64,000 nt of DNA from Pseudomonadota bacterium. GTDB taxonomy: Bacteria; Pseudomonadota; Alphaproteobacteria; Rhodobacterales; Rhodobacteraceae. The notes below the pieces were generated by a model. It was not told the DNA's origin and made no database searches. It was given only the letters and a program-made list of their open reading frames with translations. Numbering within the stretch: position 1 is the stretch's first letter; each line of letters opens with the position of its first letter. Position numbers and translations under genes: made by a program. This document shows, in pieces, positions 7,559 through 16,250 of the stretch. The stretch spans positions 246,271 to 310,270 of the forward strand of contig JAIUPD010000006.1 of assembly GCA_020161615.1 (NCBI GenBank), written 5' to 3'.

Positions 7559-8815
7559 ATGAGGCCCACACAATTGGACAAGGCCCGCATTCGCGAGCTG
7601 GAAGAGATCGGCACCCGCTCGGACACGCGCGACGTGCTGGCGCGGGCGACGATGCAGGCCCGACGCGATTACGACGATTATTTCGTGGTCGATATCGACG
7701 CCCATGTCTCCGAGGATCATTTCTGGGGCGAGGTGATCGAGCTGATCGACAACGAATATCTGCGCGACCTGGGCCAGAGCCAGCTGCGCAGCTTCGCGGG
7801 CAACAACGCGCTGCTCAACATTGTGCCGGGCTTGAGCCACCAGAGCGTCGGCGGCCGGATCACCCATCAGGGGCGGCGCGAGCCCGATGTCCCCCAGGGC
7901 GAGCATCCCTTTGTGGTCGCCGCGCGGCGCAGCATGGACGCGATGGGGCTGGATTATCAGATCGTCTTTCCCAGCGCGATGCTGCTGCTGGGCATGCACC
8001 CGCAGGACGAGGTGGAAGTCGCCCTCGCCCGCGCCTTCAATCGCTGGACGGTCGAGCGCATCCTGCCGATGGACGAACGGCTCAAGGCCTTTGTCTATCT
8101 GCCCTTCAACACCCCCGAAGCCTGCGAGACTCTGGTGGCGCAATACGCGGACGCCAAGGATGTCATCGGCTTCACCGTCTGCTCGACCCGCAACAACGCG
8201 ATCCACGCCGATTGCTACGCCCGGCTCTATGCGATGATCGAGGAAAGCGGCAAACCGCTGGCCTTCCACTCAGGCTATCACTGGGGTGATCCGTCCTTCG
8301 CGCAGCTCAACCGCTTCGCGACGATGCACGCGCTGTCCTTCACCCATTACAACCAGATCCATGTCTCGAACTGGCTGATCAACGCGATGCCCGAGCGCTT
8401 CCCCAAGCTGAAGATGCTCTGGGTGGAAAGCGGTCTGGCCTGGATCCCGTTCCTGATGCAGCGGCTGGACCATGAGGTCCTGATGCGGCCCAGCGAGGCG
8501 CCGGGGATGAAGCGCCTGCCCAGCGAATACATGGCCGAGATGTGGTACACCAGCCAACCGATGGAACGCACCAACATGGAATTGCTGGAAGCGACCATGA
8601 AGGTGATGAAGGCGGAAACGCAGCTCCTCTATTCCTCGGACTGGCCGCATTGGGATTGGGATGCGCCCTCGGTCATCACCTCGCTGCCGTTCCTGTCGGA
8701 ACAGGCCAAGCGCAACATTCTGGGCCTGAACGCCGCAAGGCTTTTCAATCTGGACATCAAACCCAAGAAGCCGCGCGCCGATGCGGTTCTGGCCACGCGA
8801 CCAGGGAGATCGTGA
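7559..8815 (+). CDS. Amidohydrolase-2 family metal-dependent hydrolase/decarboxylase
   Basis: A 418-aa TIM-barrel enzyme of the amidohydrolase-2 group (ACMS decarboxylase, gamma-resorcylate decarboxylase and 5-carboxyvanillate decarboxylase relatives). Metal-ligand motifs are DIDAHVSE near residue 46, the HSGYHW histidine in mid-sequence and SDWPHWDWD near the C terminus. I start at ATG 7559 behind GAGGAAGGGGAG; a longer frame to 7337 overlaps the aldolase and lacks a ribosome site. It lies 94 bp after ligK and one base before the next gene. It could decarboxylate a ring carboxylate or hydrolyse a ring-cleavage product; sequence alone does not decide. Confidence 0.87.
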   Translation: MRPTQLDKARIRELEEIGTRSDTRDVLARATMQARRDYDDYFVVDIDAHVSEDHFWGEVIELIDNEYLRDLGQSQLRSFAGNNALLNIVPGLSHQSVGGRITHQGRREPDVPQGEHPFVVAARRSMDAMGLDYQIVFPSAMLLLGMHPQDEVEVALARAFNRWTVERILPMDERLKAFVYLPFNTPEACETLVAQYADAKDVIGFTVCSTRNNAIHADCYARLYAMIEESGKPLAFHSGYHWGDPSFAQLNRFATMHALSFTHYNQIHVSNWLINAMPERFPKLKMLWVESGLAWIPFLMQRLDHEVLMRPSEAPGMKRLPSEYMAEMWYTSQPMERTNMELLEATMKVMKAETQLLYSSDWPHWDWDAPSVITSLPFLSEQAKRNILGLNAARLFNLDIKPKKPRADAVLATRPGRS

Positions 8816-8816
8816 C

Positions 8817-9131
8817 ATGACCGAGACCATCGAAACCTCTCAGGACGAGGTGCTGCGGCTGAAGTTGCTGATCGGCGAACTGACGGCGCTGACCGACCGG
8901 ATCTGCGCCACGCGGCAATCGGGGCAGTTGGACGAAGAGGCGCTCTCGACCCTCGTTGCGACCACGGCGCGGCTCTTTGCCGACCGCATGGACCGCGACC
9001 CCGCAACCACCATCGCGGTCCCGCCGGACCGGCTGAACGCGACGCAAAGCGTCATGCTGATCAAGGCGCTGATGGAGGTCACCGACATCAACCTCTTCGA
9101 TCTGGCGATCTGGTATCGGAGGGTGGGATGA
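8817..9131 (+). CDS. Hypothetical 104-aa protein in the ring-cleavage operon
   Basis: A short, mostly helical-looking acidic protein that I do not recognise. It starts 1 bp after the amidohydrolase and overlaps the Rieske gene by 4 bp (ATGA), so it is translated with both. Features are an N-terminal heptad-like helix (EVLRLKLLIGELTALTDRI), a central conserved-looking DRMDRDPATTIAVPP and a C-terminal NLFDLAIWYRRVG. I compared it with what I know of LigA, the small subunit of protocatechuate 4,5-dioxygenase, and find no convincing match. Its context suggests an accessory subunit of the amidohydrolase or an adaptor for the Rieske protein. Confidence 0.75.
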   Translation: MTETIETSQDEVLRLKLLIGELTALTDRICATRQSGQLDEEALSTLVATTARLFADRMDRDPATTIAVPPDRLNATQSVMLIKALMEVTDINLFDLAIWYRRVG

Positions 9132-9520
9132 CCGAGGCCCCTACCGCGCCGCGTCAGGTTTCCGTCGGCGCCCTTGCCACCCTGCGCACAAAAGAGCGCG
9201 TGGTGCTGGACATCGACGGCCAATCGGTCGGTGTCTATTTCCTCGGCGACGAGATACGCGCCTGGCACAATGTCTGCCCGCATTCCGGGGGGCCGGTGTG
9301 TCAGGGCAAGACCGTCGCCCGCACGCTGCAGGCCATAGACCCCGCCACGGGGAAAAGCCCGGGCCTGACGCTGGATCGCAGCAGCCGGATGATCGTCTGC
9401 CCCTGGCACGGGTTCGAATTCGATCTGCTGACCGGGGTCCACGCCGTCGACACCAAGACCCGCCTGCGGCCGGTGCCGGTCGCCGTGGTCGATGGCGATG
9501 TGGTCCTGACCCTGGGCTGA
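9128..9520 (+). CDS. Rieske-type [2Fe-2S] ferredoxin
   Basis: A 130-aa single-domain Rieske protein. The cluster motifs are CPHSGG (C-x-H) and CPWHGFEFD (C-x2-H), separated by an insertion containing the sequence from VCQGKT to SSRMI, longer than in the smallest Rieske ferredoxins. It overlaps the preceding orphan gene by 4 bp and ends the 4455-9520 operon. Such proteins pass electrons to ring-hydroxylating oxygenases; no oxygenase alpha subunit is adjacent, the nearest being at 28688 in another unit. Partner unknown. Confidence 0.9.
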   Translation: MTEAPTAPRQVSVGALATLRTKERVVLDIDGQSVGVYFLGDEIRAWHNVCPHSGGPVCQGKTVARTLQAIDPATGKSPGLTLDRSSRMIVCPWHGFEFDLLTGVHAVDTKTRLRPVPVAVVDGDVVLTLG

Positions 9521-9621
9521 CCCCCCTCGCAACGACCGAGCGCCCCCTGATCCGGCGTTGGAACAGGGGTCATGCGTCGTGGGCGGGTGGTGCGGAACGC
9601 CAAGCAGCATGCAGAAAATTT

Positions 9622-9648
9622 TCTCACTATAAGAAAATTCTTGCATTC
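9622..9648 (+). promoter_or_regulatory. AT-rich regulatory element, copy A
   Basis: TCACTATAAGAAAATTC directly precedes TTGCAT (a -35-like hexamer), about 55-75 bp before the hydroxylase ATG at 9701. The TCACTwT + (w)cGAtAATtyt + TTG pattern recurs at 13672 and 22734 and, less closely, at 4342. Likely a shared activator site, IclR at 3496 being the best candidate. Confidence 0.5.
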
Positions 9649-9700
9649 ACGTGGTCACTCCTTAACCTGTCAATCAATGGCCCCGGGCCGGAGGAATCAC

Positions 9701-11335
9701 ATGAAAACCGATGTCTTGATCGTCGGGGCCGGCCCCGTCGGACTCAGCCTTGCGCTGGAGCTTGCCTATCAGGGCGTCCGCTCGGTCGTGGTCGAACGGC
9801 GGGCGCGCGGTGGCTTTGTGACGGTGCGTTGCAACCACATCGCCTCGCGCTCGATGGAGTTCTTTCGCCGCCACGGCCTGGCCGAGACCGTGCGCCAATC
9901 CGGCCTGCCCGTGGATTATCCGCAGGACGTGTCCTACCGCACGACGACCACAGGGCAAGAATTGTCGCGGATCCCGATCGCCGCCCGCGGCGACCGCAAG
10001 ACCGAGCGCGACACGGGCGTCGATTCCCGATGGGCGACCGCCGAGCCCCCGCACCGGATGAACCAGATCTACCTTGAGCCGCTGATGATCGAGGCCGCAG
10101 CGCAGCGCTCCGAAATCACCCTGCTCTTCGAGCATGAGATGCTGGAGTTCAGCCAGGACGACAGCGCGGTTATCGCCAGGATCAGACCGGCGGACGGGGC
10201 CGAGATTACGGTGCAGGCGCAATATCTTGCCGGGTGCGACGGCGGCGGCTCGCAGGTGCGCAAGGCCATCGGCGCGCGGCTCGAGGGCGACGCGGTACTG
10301 CAACGGGTGCAATCGACCTATCTGCGGGCGCCCGGGCTGATCGCGGCGATGCAGGTGCCGCCCTGCTGGTGCATGTTCTCGCTCAACCCCCGCCGCAGCG
10401 GCAATATCTATGCCATCGACGGCAAGGAATTGTGGCTGGTCCACAATTACCTGCGCGACTCCGAGCCCGATTTCACCTCGGTCGACCGAGACGCCTGCAT
10501 CCGCGAGATCTTTGGCGTCGGACCGGATGTCGACTATGAAATCCTGAACATCGAGGATTGGTTCGGCCGCCGTCTGGTCACCGACAAGATGCGCGACCGC
10601 CGGGTGTTTCTGGCCGGGGATTCCGCCCATCTCTGGGTGCCCTATGCCGGCTATGGCATGAATGCCGGGATCGCCGATGCCTTCGACCTGGGCTGGATCC
10701 TGGGCGCGGTGATCAAGGGCTGGGGCGGTCCCCGGCTGCTGGATGCCTATGTCGCCGAACGGGGGGCGATCACCGAACAGGTCAGCCGCTTCGCGATGGA
10801 TCATTGCATCAAGCTGGCGGCGATGCGCAGTGCCGTGCCCGCCGAGCTGGAGGATCCGACGCCCGAAGGCGAGGCCGCGCGCAGGCGCATGGGGCACGAG
10901 ACCTATGCACTGAACGTTCAGCAATATTGCGCCGAGGGGCTGAACTACGGGTATTTCTACGACGCCTCGCCGGTGGTGATCGGCGACGGTGCCGCCCCGC
11001 CGGTCTATTCGATGTCCGAGTATACCCCCTCGACCGTGCCAGGCTGCCGGGTCCCGCATTTCTTCCTGCCGGACGGCCGCTCGCTCTATGACACCTTCGG
11101 CACCGGCTACACGCTGCTGCGGCGGGATCCGGGGCTGGATGTTTCCGCCTTCACCACCGCCGCCGCCGCCCTCGGCATGCCGCTTGGCCTGGTCGATATC
11201 GTGCCCGATGCCGCGACGGAGGCGCTCTATGACACCCCTCTGATCCTGGTTCGGCCCGATCAGCATGTGGCCTGGCGGGGCGACGCCGCGCAGGCGGACG
11301 CCGGGGCGATCCTGAACAGGGTGAGGGGCGCATGA
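9701..11335 (+). CDS. FAD-dependent aromatic hydroxylase (PheA/TfdB/MhpA type)
   Basis: A 544-aa class A flavoprotein monooxygenase that would add a hydroxyl to an aromatic ring using NAD(P)H and O2. Seen are the N-terminal Rossmann motif VLIVGAGPVGLSLALELA (residues 5-22), the YLAGCDGGGSQVRKAIG DG-motif region, the FAD-binding RRVFLAGDSAHLWVPYAG region and a C-terminal thioredoxin-like domain as in phenol hydroxylases. Start at 9701 follows CCGGAGGAATCAC, a near-ideal ribosome site. It has its own promoter region with regulatory element A at 9622. Substrate is probably a hydroxylated benzoate or phenylpropionate related to the ring-cleavage operon. Confidence 0.9.
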   Translation: MKTDVLIVGAGPVGLSLALELAYQGVRSVVVERRARGGFVTVRCNHIASRSMEFFRRHGLAETVRQSGLPVDYPQDVSYRTTTTGQELSRIPIAARGDRKTERDTGVDSRWATAEPPHRMNQIYLEPLMIEAAAQRSEITLLFEHEMLEFSQDDSAVIARIRPADGAEITVQAQYLAGCDGGGSQVRKAIGARLEGDAVLQRVQSTYLRAPGLIAAMQVPPCWCMFSLNPRRSGNIYAIDGKELWLVHNYLRDSEPDFTSVDRDACIREIFGVGPDVDYEILNIEDWFGRRLVTDKMRDRRVFLAGDSAHLWVPYAGYGMNAGIADAFDLGWILGAVIKGWGGPRLLDAYVAERGAITEQVSRFAMDHCIKLAAMRSAVPAELEDPTPEGEAARRRMGHETYALNVQQYCAEGLNYGYFYDASPVVIGDGAAPPVYSMSEYTPSTVPGCRVPHFFLPDGRSLYDTFGTGYTLLRRDPGLDVSAFTTAAAALGMPLGLVDIVPDAATEALYDTPLILVRPDQHVAWRGDAAQADAGAILNRVRGA

Positions 11336-11402
11336 CAGCGGTCTGCCCTGAGAAAACCGAAGAACACCCAGCAATGGACTGCCCGCGGGGAGGAAACGCG
11401 CG

Positions 11403-12425
11403 ATGATCATCGACTGCCATGCGCATATGGCCGTTCCGGGCAAGCTGCCCGCGTGGAAGGCAAGCCTTCTGTCCCATCGCGGGGCGCATGGGCGCAAGGC
11501 CCCCAGCTTTACCGCGCAGGAGATCGAGAGCGCCTTCACCCGCGTCGAAATGGCTGAATACGGACATATCGAATGCCTGGAACGGGCGGGCGTTGACCAT
11601 CAATTGCTGTCCCCGCGTCCCTTCCAGCTGATGCATTCCGAGGAACCCAAGAAGCTGGTGCATTGGTATGTCGAGGCCGCCAACGACCTGATCGCCCAGG
11701 AATGCGCGCACTATCCCGGCAAGTTCACCGGCATCGCCGGGCTGCCGCAGGCCGGTGACAGCCCGATCGAGCACTGTCTGCCCGAGCTGGAGCGCGCGGT
11801 GAAGGAGCTGGGCTTTCGCGGCTGCCTGCTGAATCCCGACCCCTTCGAGAACGATGGTCGCAAGGCGCCGCCGATGGGCGACCGCTACTGGTATCCGCTC
11901 TATGAAAAGCTCTGCGAACTCGATGTCGTGGCGCATATTCATTCGGCCAGTTCGCGGCTGGTGGACCGCGAGCCCTATTCGCTGCATTTCATCAACGAAG
12001 AGACCACCGCGGTCTATGGCCTGTGCAAATCGACCGTTCTCGATGACTTCCCGGATCTGAAGATCCTGGTCAGCCACGGCGGCGGCGCGATCCCCTATCA
12101 GGTCGGCCGCTTCGATGCGACCAGCGTGCCGCGCAAGGGCATGGATGTGTCCGGCAGCCGGTTCCTGACGCGGCTGCGCAAACTCTATTTCGACACCGTG
12201 CTCTATTCGCGCGAGGCGATCGAACTGCTGGTCAAGGTCGTCGGCCCCTCGCGCTGCCTTTACGGCGCAGAGATGCCCGGCGTGGGGTCGTCGATCAATC
12301 CCGATACCGGGCAGGCCTTCGACGACATCATCCCCTTCATTCGCGCGCTGGATTTCATCAGCGACGCTGACAAGGCCGACATCCTAGGCGGTAACGCGCA
12401 GCGGGTCTTCGGCCTGGCGCTTTGA
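11403..12425 (+). CDS. ligJ: 4-oxalomesaconate hydratase, LigJ-like amidohydrolase
   Basis: A 340-aa amidohydrolase-fold protein that resembles LigJ along its whole length. LigJ adds water to 4-oxalomesaconate to give 4-carboxy-4-hydroxy-2-oxoadipate. Matching blocks are MIIDCHAHM at the N terminus (HxH metal pair), CLPELERAVKELGF, GCLLNPDPF, DRYWYPLYEKLCEL, the HIHSAS histidine, LVSHGGGAIPYQ, and YGAEMPGVGSSINPDTG. The length matches LigJ (about 340 aa). It is preceded by AGGAAACGCG 67 bp after the hydroxylase and followed closely by pobA. With the LigK-like aldolase it completes OMA to pyruvate plus oxaloacetate. Symbol by resemblance. Confidence 0.85.
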   Translation: MIIDCHAHMAVPGKLPAWKASLLSHRGAHGRKAPSFTAQEIESAFTRVEMAEYGHIECLERAGVDHQLLSPRPFQLMHSEEPKKLVHWYVEAANDLIAQECAHYPGKFTGIAGLPQAGDSPIEHCLPELERAVKELGFRGCLLNPDPFENDGRKAPPMGDRYWYPLYEKLCELDVVAHIHSASSRLVDREPYSLHFINEETTAVYGLCKSTVLDDFPDLKILVSHGGGAIPYQVGRFDATSVPRKGMDVSGSRFLTRLRKLYFDTVLYSREAIELLVKVVGPSRCLYGAEMPGVGSSINPDTGQAFDDIIPFIRALDFISDADKADILGGNAQRVFGLAL

Positions 12426-12481
12426 CCCGGGGGCATCGGCCCCGACCGCCATCAAGCCATTCCTGACCGGAGAAACGACGG

Positions 12482-13657
12482 ATGAAAACGCAAGTGGGGA
12501 TCATCGGCGCAGGGCCCGCAGGCTTGCTGCTGGGCCGGATCCTGCAATCCCACGGCATCGACGCGGTCGTTCTGGAGCGGCGCAGCCGGGACTACGTGCT
12601 CAAGCGGATCCGGGCCGGCGTGCTGGAGCAGGGCACCGTTGACACGCTGCGCCAATACGGCGTCGCCGAAAGGCTCGACCGCGAGGGGCTGCCGCATACC
12701 GACATGAAACTCTTCTGGAAGGGCGAGCGCCATTCGATCCCGATGACCGGCGAAGGCGGGCGGCGGATGACCACCTACGGCCAGAACAAGATCGTCGAGG
12801 ATCTGGTCCTGCGCCGCGAAGCCGACGGCCTGCCGCTGATCTTCGACGCCGAGGTCAAGGCCATCGAGGGCGTGACCGACAGGCCCGTCATCCATTACGC
12901 GGTGAACGGCGAGCCGCAGGTGCTGGAATGCGATTTCGTCGCGGGTTGCGACGGGTTCTGGGGCGTCTCGCGTCGGCATATCCCCGACGCCGACGCGCAT
13001 TCCTTTGAGAAAGTCTTCCCCTTCTCGTGGTTCGGCCTGCTGGCTGAAGCGAAGACCAGCACCGAAACCCGGGGATTCTGCCACAGCGAGCGGGGCCTCG
13101 CGGTCAGCTCGTCGCGCGGACCGGATGTCAGCCGCCTCTATCTGCAGGTGCCGCCCGATTTCGACATGGCCAGCATGTCGGACGATCAGATCTGGGACGA
13201 GTTGTCGCTGCGGCTGGCCAACCAATACGGCAAGACGCTGAACCGTGGGCCGATCATCGACAAGGCAGTGGTCCGGCTCAGGGGTTTCATCTGCGAGAAG
13301 ATGGTCCACGGGCGGCTGGCGCTGGCGGGAGATGCCTGCCACACCGTCCCCCCGAGCGGTGCCAAGGGGCTGAATCTGGCGGTCGGGGATGTCAGATTGC
13401 TCAGCGAAGCGATCTTTTCGCTGCTGCGGGAGAATGACGACCGCAAGCTGGCGCGTTATACCGAACTGGCGTTGCAGCGGATCTGGCCGACCGTCCATTG
13501 GTCCTGCACGATGTCCGACGTGTTCCACATCTTCCCCGGTCAGACCGCCTTCGACACCCGGCGCCAATACGAGGTGCTGAACTTCTGGGCCTATGACGAA
13601 ATCGGCCAGAAGGTGTTCCGCGAAAACATGCTGGGTAGACCGCTGCCGCAATACTGA
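12482..13657 (+). CDS. pobA: 4-hydroxybenzoate 3-monooxygenase
   Basis: A 391-aa flavoprotein hydroxylase matching PobA (about 394 aa), which converts 4-hydroxybenzoate to protocatechuate with NADPH. Diagnostic segments are MKTQVGIIGAGPAGLLLG, LERRSRDYVLKRIRAGVLEQGTVD (given as residues 22-45), the FVAGCDGFWGVSRRHIP DG motif, and HGRLALAGDACHTVPPSGAK followed by GLNLAVGDV. Start ATG follows CCGGAGAAACG. It lies 56 bp after ligJ, in the same direction, and links 4-hydroxybenzoate to the ring-cleavage genes. Confidence 0.93.
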   Translation: MKTQVGIIGAGPAGLLLGRILQSHGIDAVVLERRSRDYVLKRIRAGVLEQGTVDTLRQYGVAERLDREGLPHTDMKLFWKGERHSIPMTGEGGRRMTTYGQNKIVEDLVLRREADGLPLIFDAEVKAIEGVTDRPVIHYAVNGEPQVLECDFVAGCDGFWGVSRRHIPDADAHSFEKVFPFSWFGLLAEAKTSTETRGFCHSERGLAVSSSRGPDVSRLYLQVPPDFDMASMSDDQIWDELSLRLANQYGKTLNRGPIIDKAVVRLRGFICEKMVHGRLALAGDACHTVPPSGAKGLNLAVGDVRLLSEAIFSLLRENDDRKLARYTELALQRIWPTVHWSCTMSDVFHIFPGQTAFDTRRQYEVLNFWAYDEIGQKVFRENMLGRPLPQY

Positions 13658-13671
13658 CCTGTGGCGATTTA

Positions 13672-13695
13672 TCACTTTACGATAATTTTCTGACA
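13672..13695 (+). promoter_or_regulatory. AT-rich regulatory element, copy B
   Basis: TCACTTTACGATAATTTT followed by CTGACA, a -35-like hexamer, about 38 bp before the aldehyde dehydrogenase ATG. It is nearly the same as copy C at 22734 and similar to copy A. It implies separate control of the 13733 gene even though it lies close behind pobA. Confidence 0.5.
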
Positions 13696-13732
13696 TGGCA
13701 GGCGTCCCTGCGCGCTTGCCCGGAGGGGGCGA

Positions 13733-15172
13733 ATGACGGATTTCACCTATCCTGAACCGAAGCTGTTCATCGGCGGTGTCTGGCACGAGGCCGGGGCGCG
13801 GGATACGATCCCCGTGCTCAACCCCGCGACCGGAGAGCCGATCGCGCAGTTGCCCGTCGCGACCCTGGGCGACCTCGACGCGGCCCTCGACGCGGCCAAC
13901 CGCAGCTTTCCCGCCTGGCGGGCGATGTCGGCCTTCGACCGCGCCGCGATCCTGCACCGGGCGGGGGCGCTGCTGCGCGAACGGGCGGCTCATATTGGCC
14001 GGGTCTCGACCACAGAACAGGGCAAGGTCCTGGCCGAATCGACGGCCGAGGCCGCGGCCAGCGCCGATATCTTCGACTGGTTCGCCGAAGAAGCGCGGCG
14101 TGCCTACGGCCGGATCGTGCCGTCGAAATTCCCCGGCGTGCGCCAGAATGTGCTCAAGGAGCCGGTCGGTCCCGTCGCGGCCTTCACACCCTGGAACTTC
14201 CCCACCACCATCCCCGCCCGCAAACTCGGCGCGGCTTTGGCGGCGGGGTGCACGGTCATCATCAAGCCCGCCGAAGAAACGCCCGGCAGCTGCCTGGAAC
14301 TGGCCCGGGCGCTGGACGATGCGGGATTGCCCAAAGGGGTTCTCAACGTCGTCTTCGGCGTGCCGGCGCAGATTTCCGAGTATCTGATCGCCTCGCCGGT
14401 GATCAGGAAGATCTCGTTCACCGGCTCGACCGTGGTGGGCAAGCATCTGTCGCGCTTGGCCGCGGACGGGATGAAGAAAAGCACGATGGAACTGGGCGGC
14501 CATGCCCCGGTGCTGGTGTTCGAGGACGCCGATATCGACAAGGCCGCGGCGATGATGGCGCGCTCCAAGTTCCGCAATGCGGGCCAGATCTGCATCGCGC
14601 CCACCCGGTTCTATCTGCATGACAGCATCCATGACCGTTTTGTCGCGGCTTTCGGCCGGATCGTCGACGGGCTGGTGGTTGGCAATGGTCTCGACCCGAC
14701 CGCGACCATGGGCCCCCTGGCCAATGGCCGCCGGCTCGGGGCGATGAAGGCGATGATCGACGATGCCGTCGACAAGGGCGCCAGGCTGCGCACCGGCGGC
14801 GTGCGGATCGGCAATGCCGGGAACTTCTGGCAGCCGACCGTCCTGACCGACGTGCCCAACAGCGCCGCGGTGATGAACACCGAACCCTTCGGCCCCGTCG
14901 CCGTCACCCAGCGCTTCACCGACATGGACTCCGTCATCGCCGAGGCCAACCGCCTGCCCTATGGCTTGTCTGCCTATGCCTTTACCGCCAATGGCGCCCG
15001 CGCCAACGCGCTGGCCGACCGGATCGAGGCCGGGATGATTGGCATCAATTTCAGCGTCCTGACCGGGCCCGAGACGCCCTTTGGCGGGATCAAGGAAAGC
15101 GGCCACGGCTCCGAAGGCGGGATCGAGGGGCTCGACGGCTTCCTGATCACGAAATACGTGGCCCAGGCCTGA
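13733..15172 (+). CDS. NAD(P)-dependent aldehyde dehydrogenase (succinate-semialdehyde type)
   Basis: A 479-aa ALDH-superfamily enzyme, closest in style to succinate/glutarate-semialdehyde dehydrogenases (GabD-like). The cofactor region PWNFPTTIPARKLGAALAAG and KPAEETPGSC, the general-base Glu in MELGGHAP (about 252) and the nucleophile Cys in NAGQICIAPTRF (about 286) are all present, so it should be active. The gene follows GGAGGGGGCGA and regulatory element B. Context suggests oxidation of an aldehyde from ring cleavage or from an aromatic aldehyde. LigC, the usual CHMS dehydrogenase, belongs to a different family, so this gene is not a plain LigC equivalent. Confidence 0.9.
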   Translation: MTDFTYPEPKLFIGGVWHEAGARDTIPVLNPATGEPIAQLPVATLGDLDAALDAANRSFPAWRAMSAFDRAAILHRAGALLRERAAHIGRVSTTEQGKVLAESTAEAAASADIFDWFAEEARRAYGRIVPSKFPGVRQNVLKEPVGPVAAFTPWNFPTTIPARKLGAALAAGCTVIIKPAEETPGSCLELARALDDAGLPKGVLNVVFGVPAQISEYLIASPVIRKISFTGSTVVGKHLSRLAADGMKKSTMELGGHAPVLVFEDADIDKAAAMMARSKFRNAGQICIAPTRFYLHDSIHDRFVAAFGRIVDGLVVGNGLDPTATMGPLANGRRLGAMKAMIDDAVDKGARLRTGGVRIGNAGNFWQPTVLTDVPNSAAVMNTEPFGPVAVTQRFTDMDSVIAEANRLPYGLSAYAFTANGARANALADRIEAGMIGINFSVLTGPETPFGGIKESGHGSEGGIEGLDGFLITKYVAQA

Positions 15173-15193
15173 GGCCGCGGCCTTCCCCCTTCC

Positions 15194-16231
15194 CTAGCCG
15201 CCGGGCTTCGATCCCGCCGCGGCCGATTGCCGGATGCGGTTGCGATACTCGACCGGCGTCAGGCCAACGCGGCGCTTGAAGAGGCGCGACAGATGCTCGG
15301 CGCTGGCGAAGCCCACGCGGCGCGAAACCGCGGCGATGGTCAGGTTCGTCTCGCTGAACAGCACCCGCGCGGCATCGAGCCTTATCCTTTCCAGAAACAC
15401 GCCGGGCGAGCATCCCCGGTCCTTGGCGAACCGCCGGGCGAAATTGCGTTCGCTCATGTTCACCACCTCGGCGATGTCCGAGATCTTGATGTTGCGGTGG
15501 TAATTGTCGTTGAGCCAGCCGATCGCCTGCCGCATGCGCGGCGTCAGGCTGTCCTGTGCCTCGAGACTGGCGCTGATCTGCGGCTGGTTGGCCGTGCGCC
15601 GAACGAAGACCACCAGGATGCGCGCGGTGCGGCTGGCGATGTCCTGGCCCAGATCTTCCTCGACCAGCTCCAGGCACAGATCGATCCCGGCGGAAACACC
15701 GGCCGAGCTGTAGAACTTTCCATCGCGGGTATAGAGCGAATCGGCGCGCGAATGGACCTTGGGGAAGTCGCTGCGCATGTCGTCGAAATACCGCCAATGC
15801 GTCACGCATTGCCGACCGTCCAGCTGGCCAGTCGCCGCCAGCAGCCCCACCCCGCCGCCGATGGTGACGACCCGCTGCGCCCCCAGGGCCAGCGGGGTCA
15901 GCGCCGCCACCTCGGCCGCCGAGCGTGTCGCCGCGCGGCATCCGGGGCCGCCCGGGATGATCAGCGTATAGCCGCCCTGCGGGGCAAGCTGGGTGACCGG
16001 CTCGGCCTCCATTCCAGCGCCGCAGGACAGTTTGACCATGCGGTCCGCCGCCGAGACGAAGCGCAGCCGATAGGGCCGGACATGGCGTCCCGGGGCCGGG
16101 CGCAACAGCTCTTCGGTTTCCAGATTGGCGGTCGAGAAGACCTCGGACGGCCCGGCGACATTCATCAGCAGTGCTCCCTTGTAGAGGAAGACGATGACGT
16201 CCCGTTGCGGGAAATGCGGCTCGGCGGGCAT
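15194..16231 (-). CDS. GlxA family AraC-type transcriptional regulator
   Basis: A 345-aa regulator with an N-terminal DJ-1/PfpI-like domain (IVFLYKGALLMNVAGPSEVF, and the TIGGGVGLLAATG nucleophile-elbow region lacking Cys) and a C-terminal double AraC helix-turn-helix (RNIKISDIAEVVNMSERNFA, then LTIAAVSRRVGFASAEHLSR). GlxA-type regulators sense small nitrogen-containing metabolites. It is divergent from the deacylase-aminotransferase operon across 87 bp with several TGTC/GACA half-sites, so control of that operon is likely. It ends 21 bp from the convergent aldehyde dehydrogenase. Confidence 0.92.
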   Translation of the reverse strand: MPAEPHFPQRDVIVFLYKGALLMNVAGPSEVFSTANLETEELLRPAPGRHVRPYRLRFVSAADRMVKLSCGAGMEAEPVTQLAPQGGYTLIIPGGPGCRAATRSAAEVAALTPLALGAQRVVTIGGGVGLLAATGQLDGRQCVTHWRYFDDMRSDFPKVHSRADSLYTRDGKFYSSAGVSAGIDLCLELVEEDLGQDIASRTARILVVFVRRTANQPQISASLEAQDSLTPRMRQAIGWLNDNYHRNIKISDIAEVVNMSERNFARRFAKDRGCSPGVFLERIRLDAARVLFSETNLTIAAVSRRVGFASAEHLSRLFKRRVGLTPVEYRNRIRQSAAAGSKPGG

Positions 16232-16250
16232 TCGGGCTCTGCTGGATCAA

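Noticed and set aside
8817-9131. The 104-aa protein as LigA, the missing dioxygenase small subunit
   Set aside because: Compared by memory with LigA; only a vague NLF/NLN-like resemblance, no shared motifs, and position is five genes away from ligB.
12452-15106. Long open frame on the minus strand (over 880 codons) across pobA and the aldehyde dehydrogenase
   Set aside because: Antisense shadow caused by high GC and codon bias; low-complexity Arg/Gly/Asp-rich translation, and both + strand genes have clear families.
13733-15172. This aldehyde dehydrogenase as the CHMS dehydrogenase (LigC)
   Set aside because: LigC belongs to another oxidoreductase family; this protein has a standard ALDH fold with Glu and Cys.
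15172-15183. Palindrome AGGCCGCGGCCT between convergent genes as a terminator
   Set aside because: No loop and no T-run; too short to form a stable terminator.
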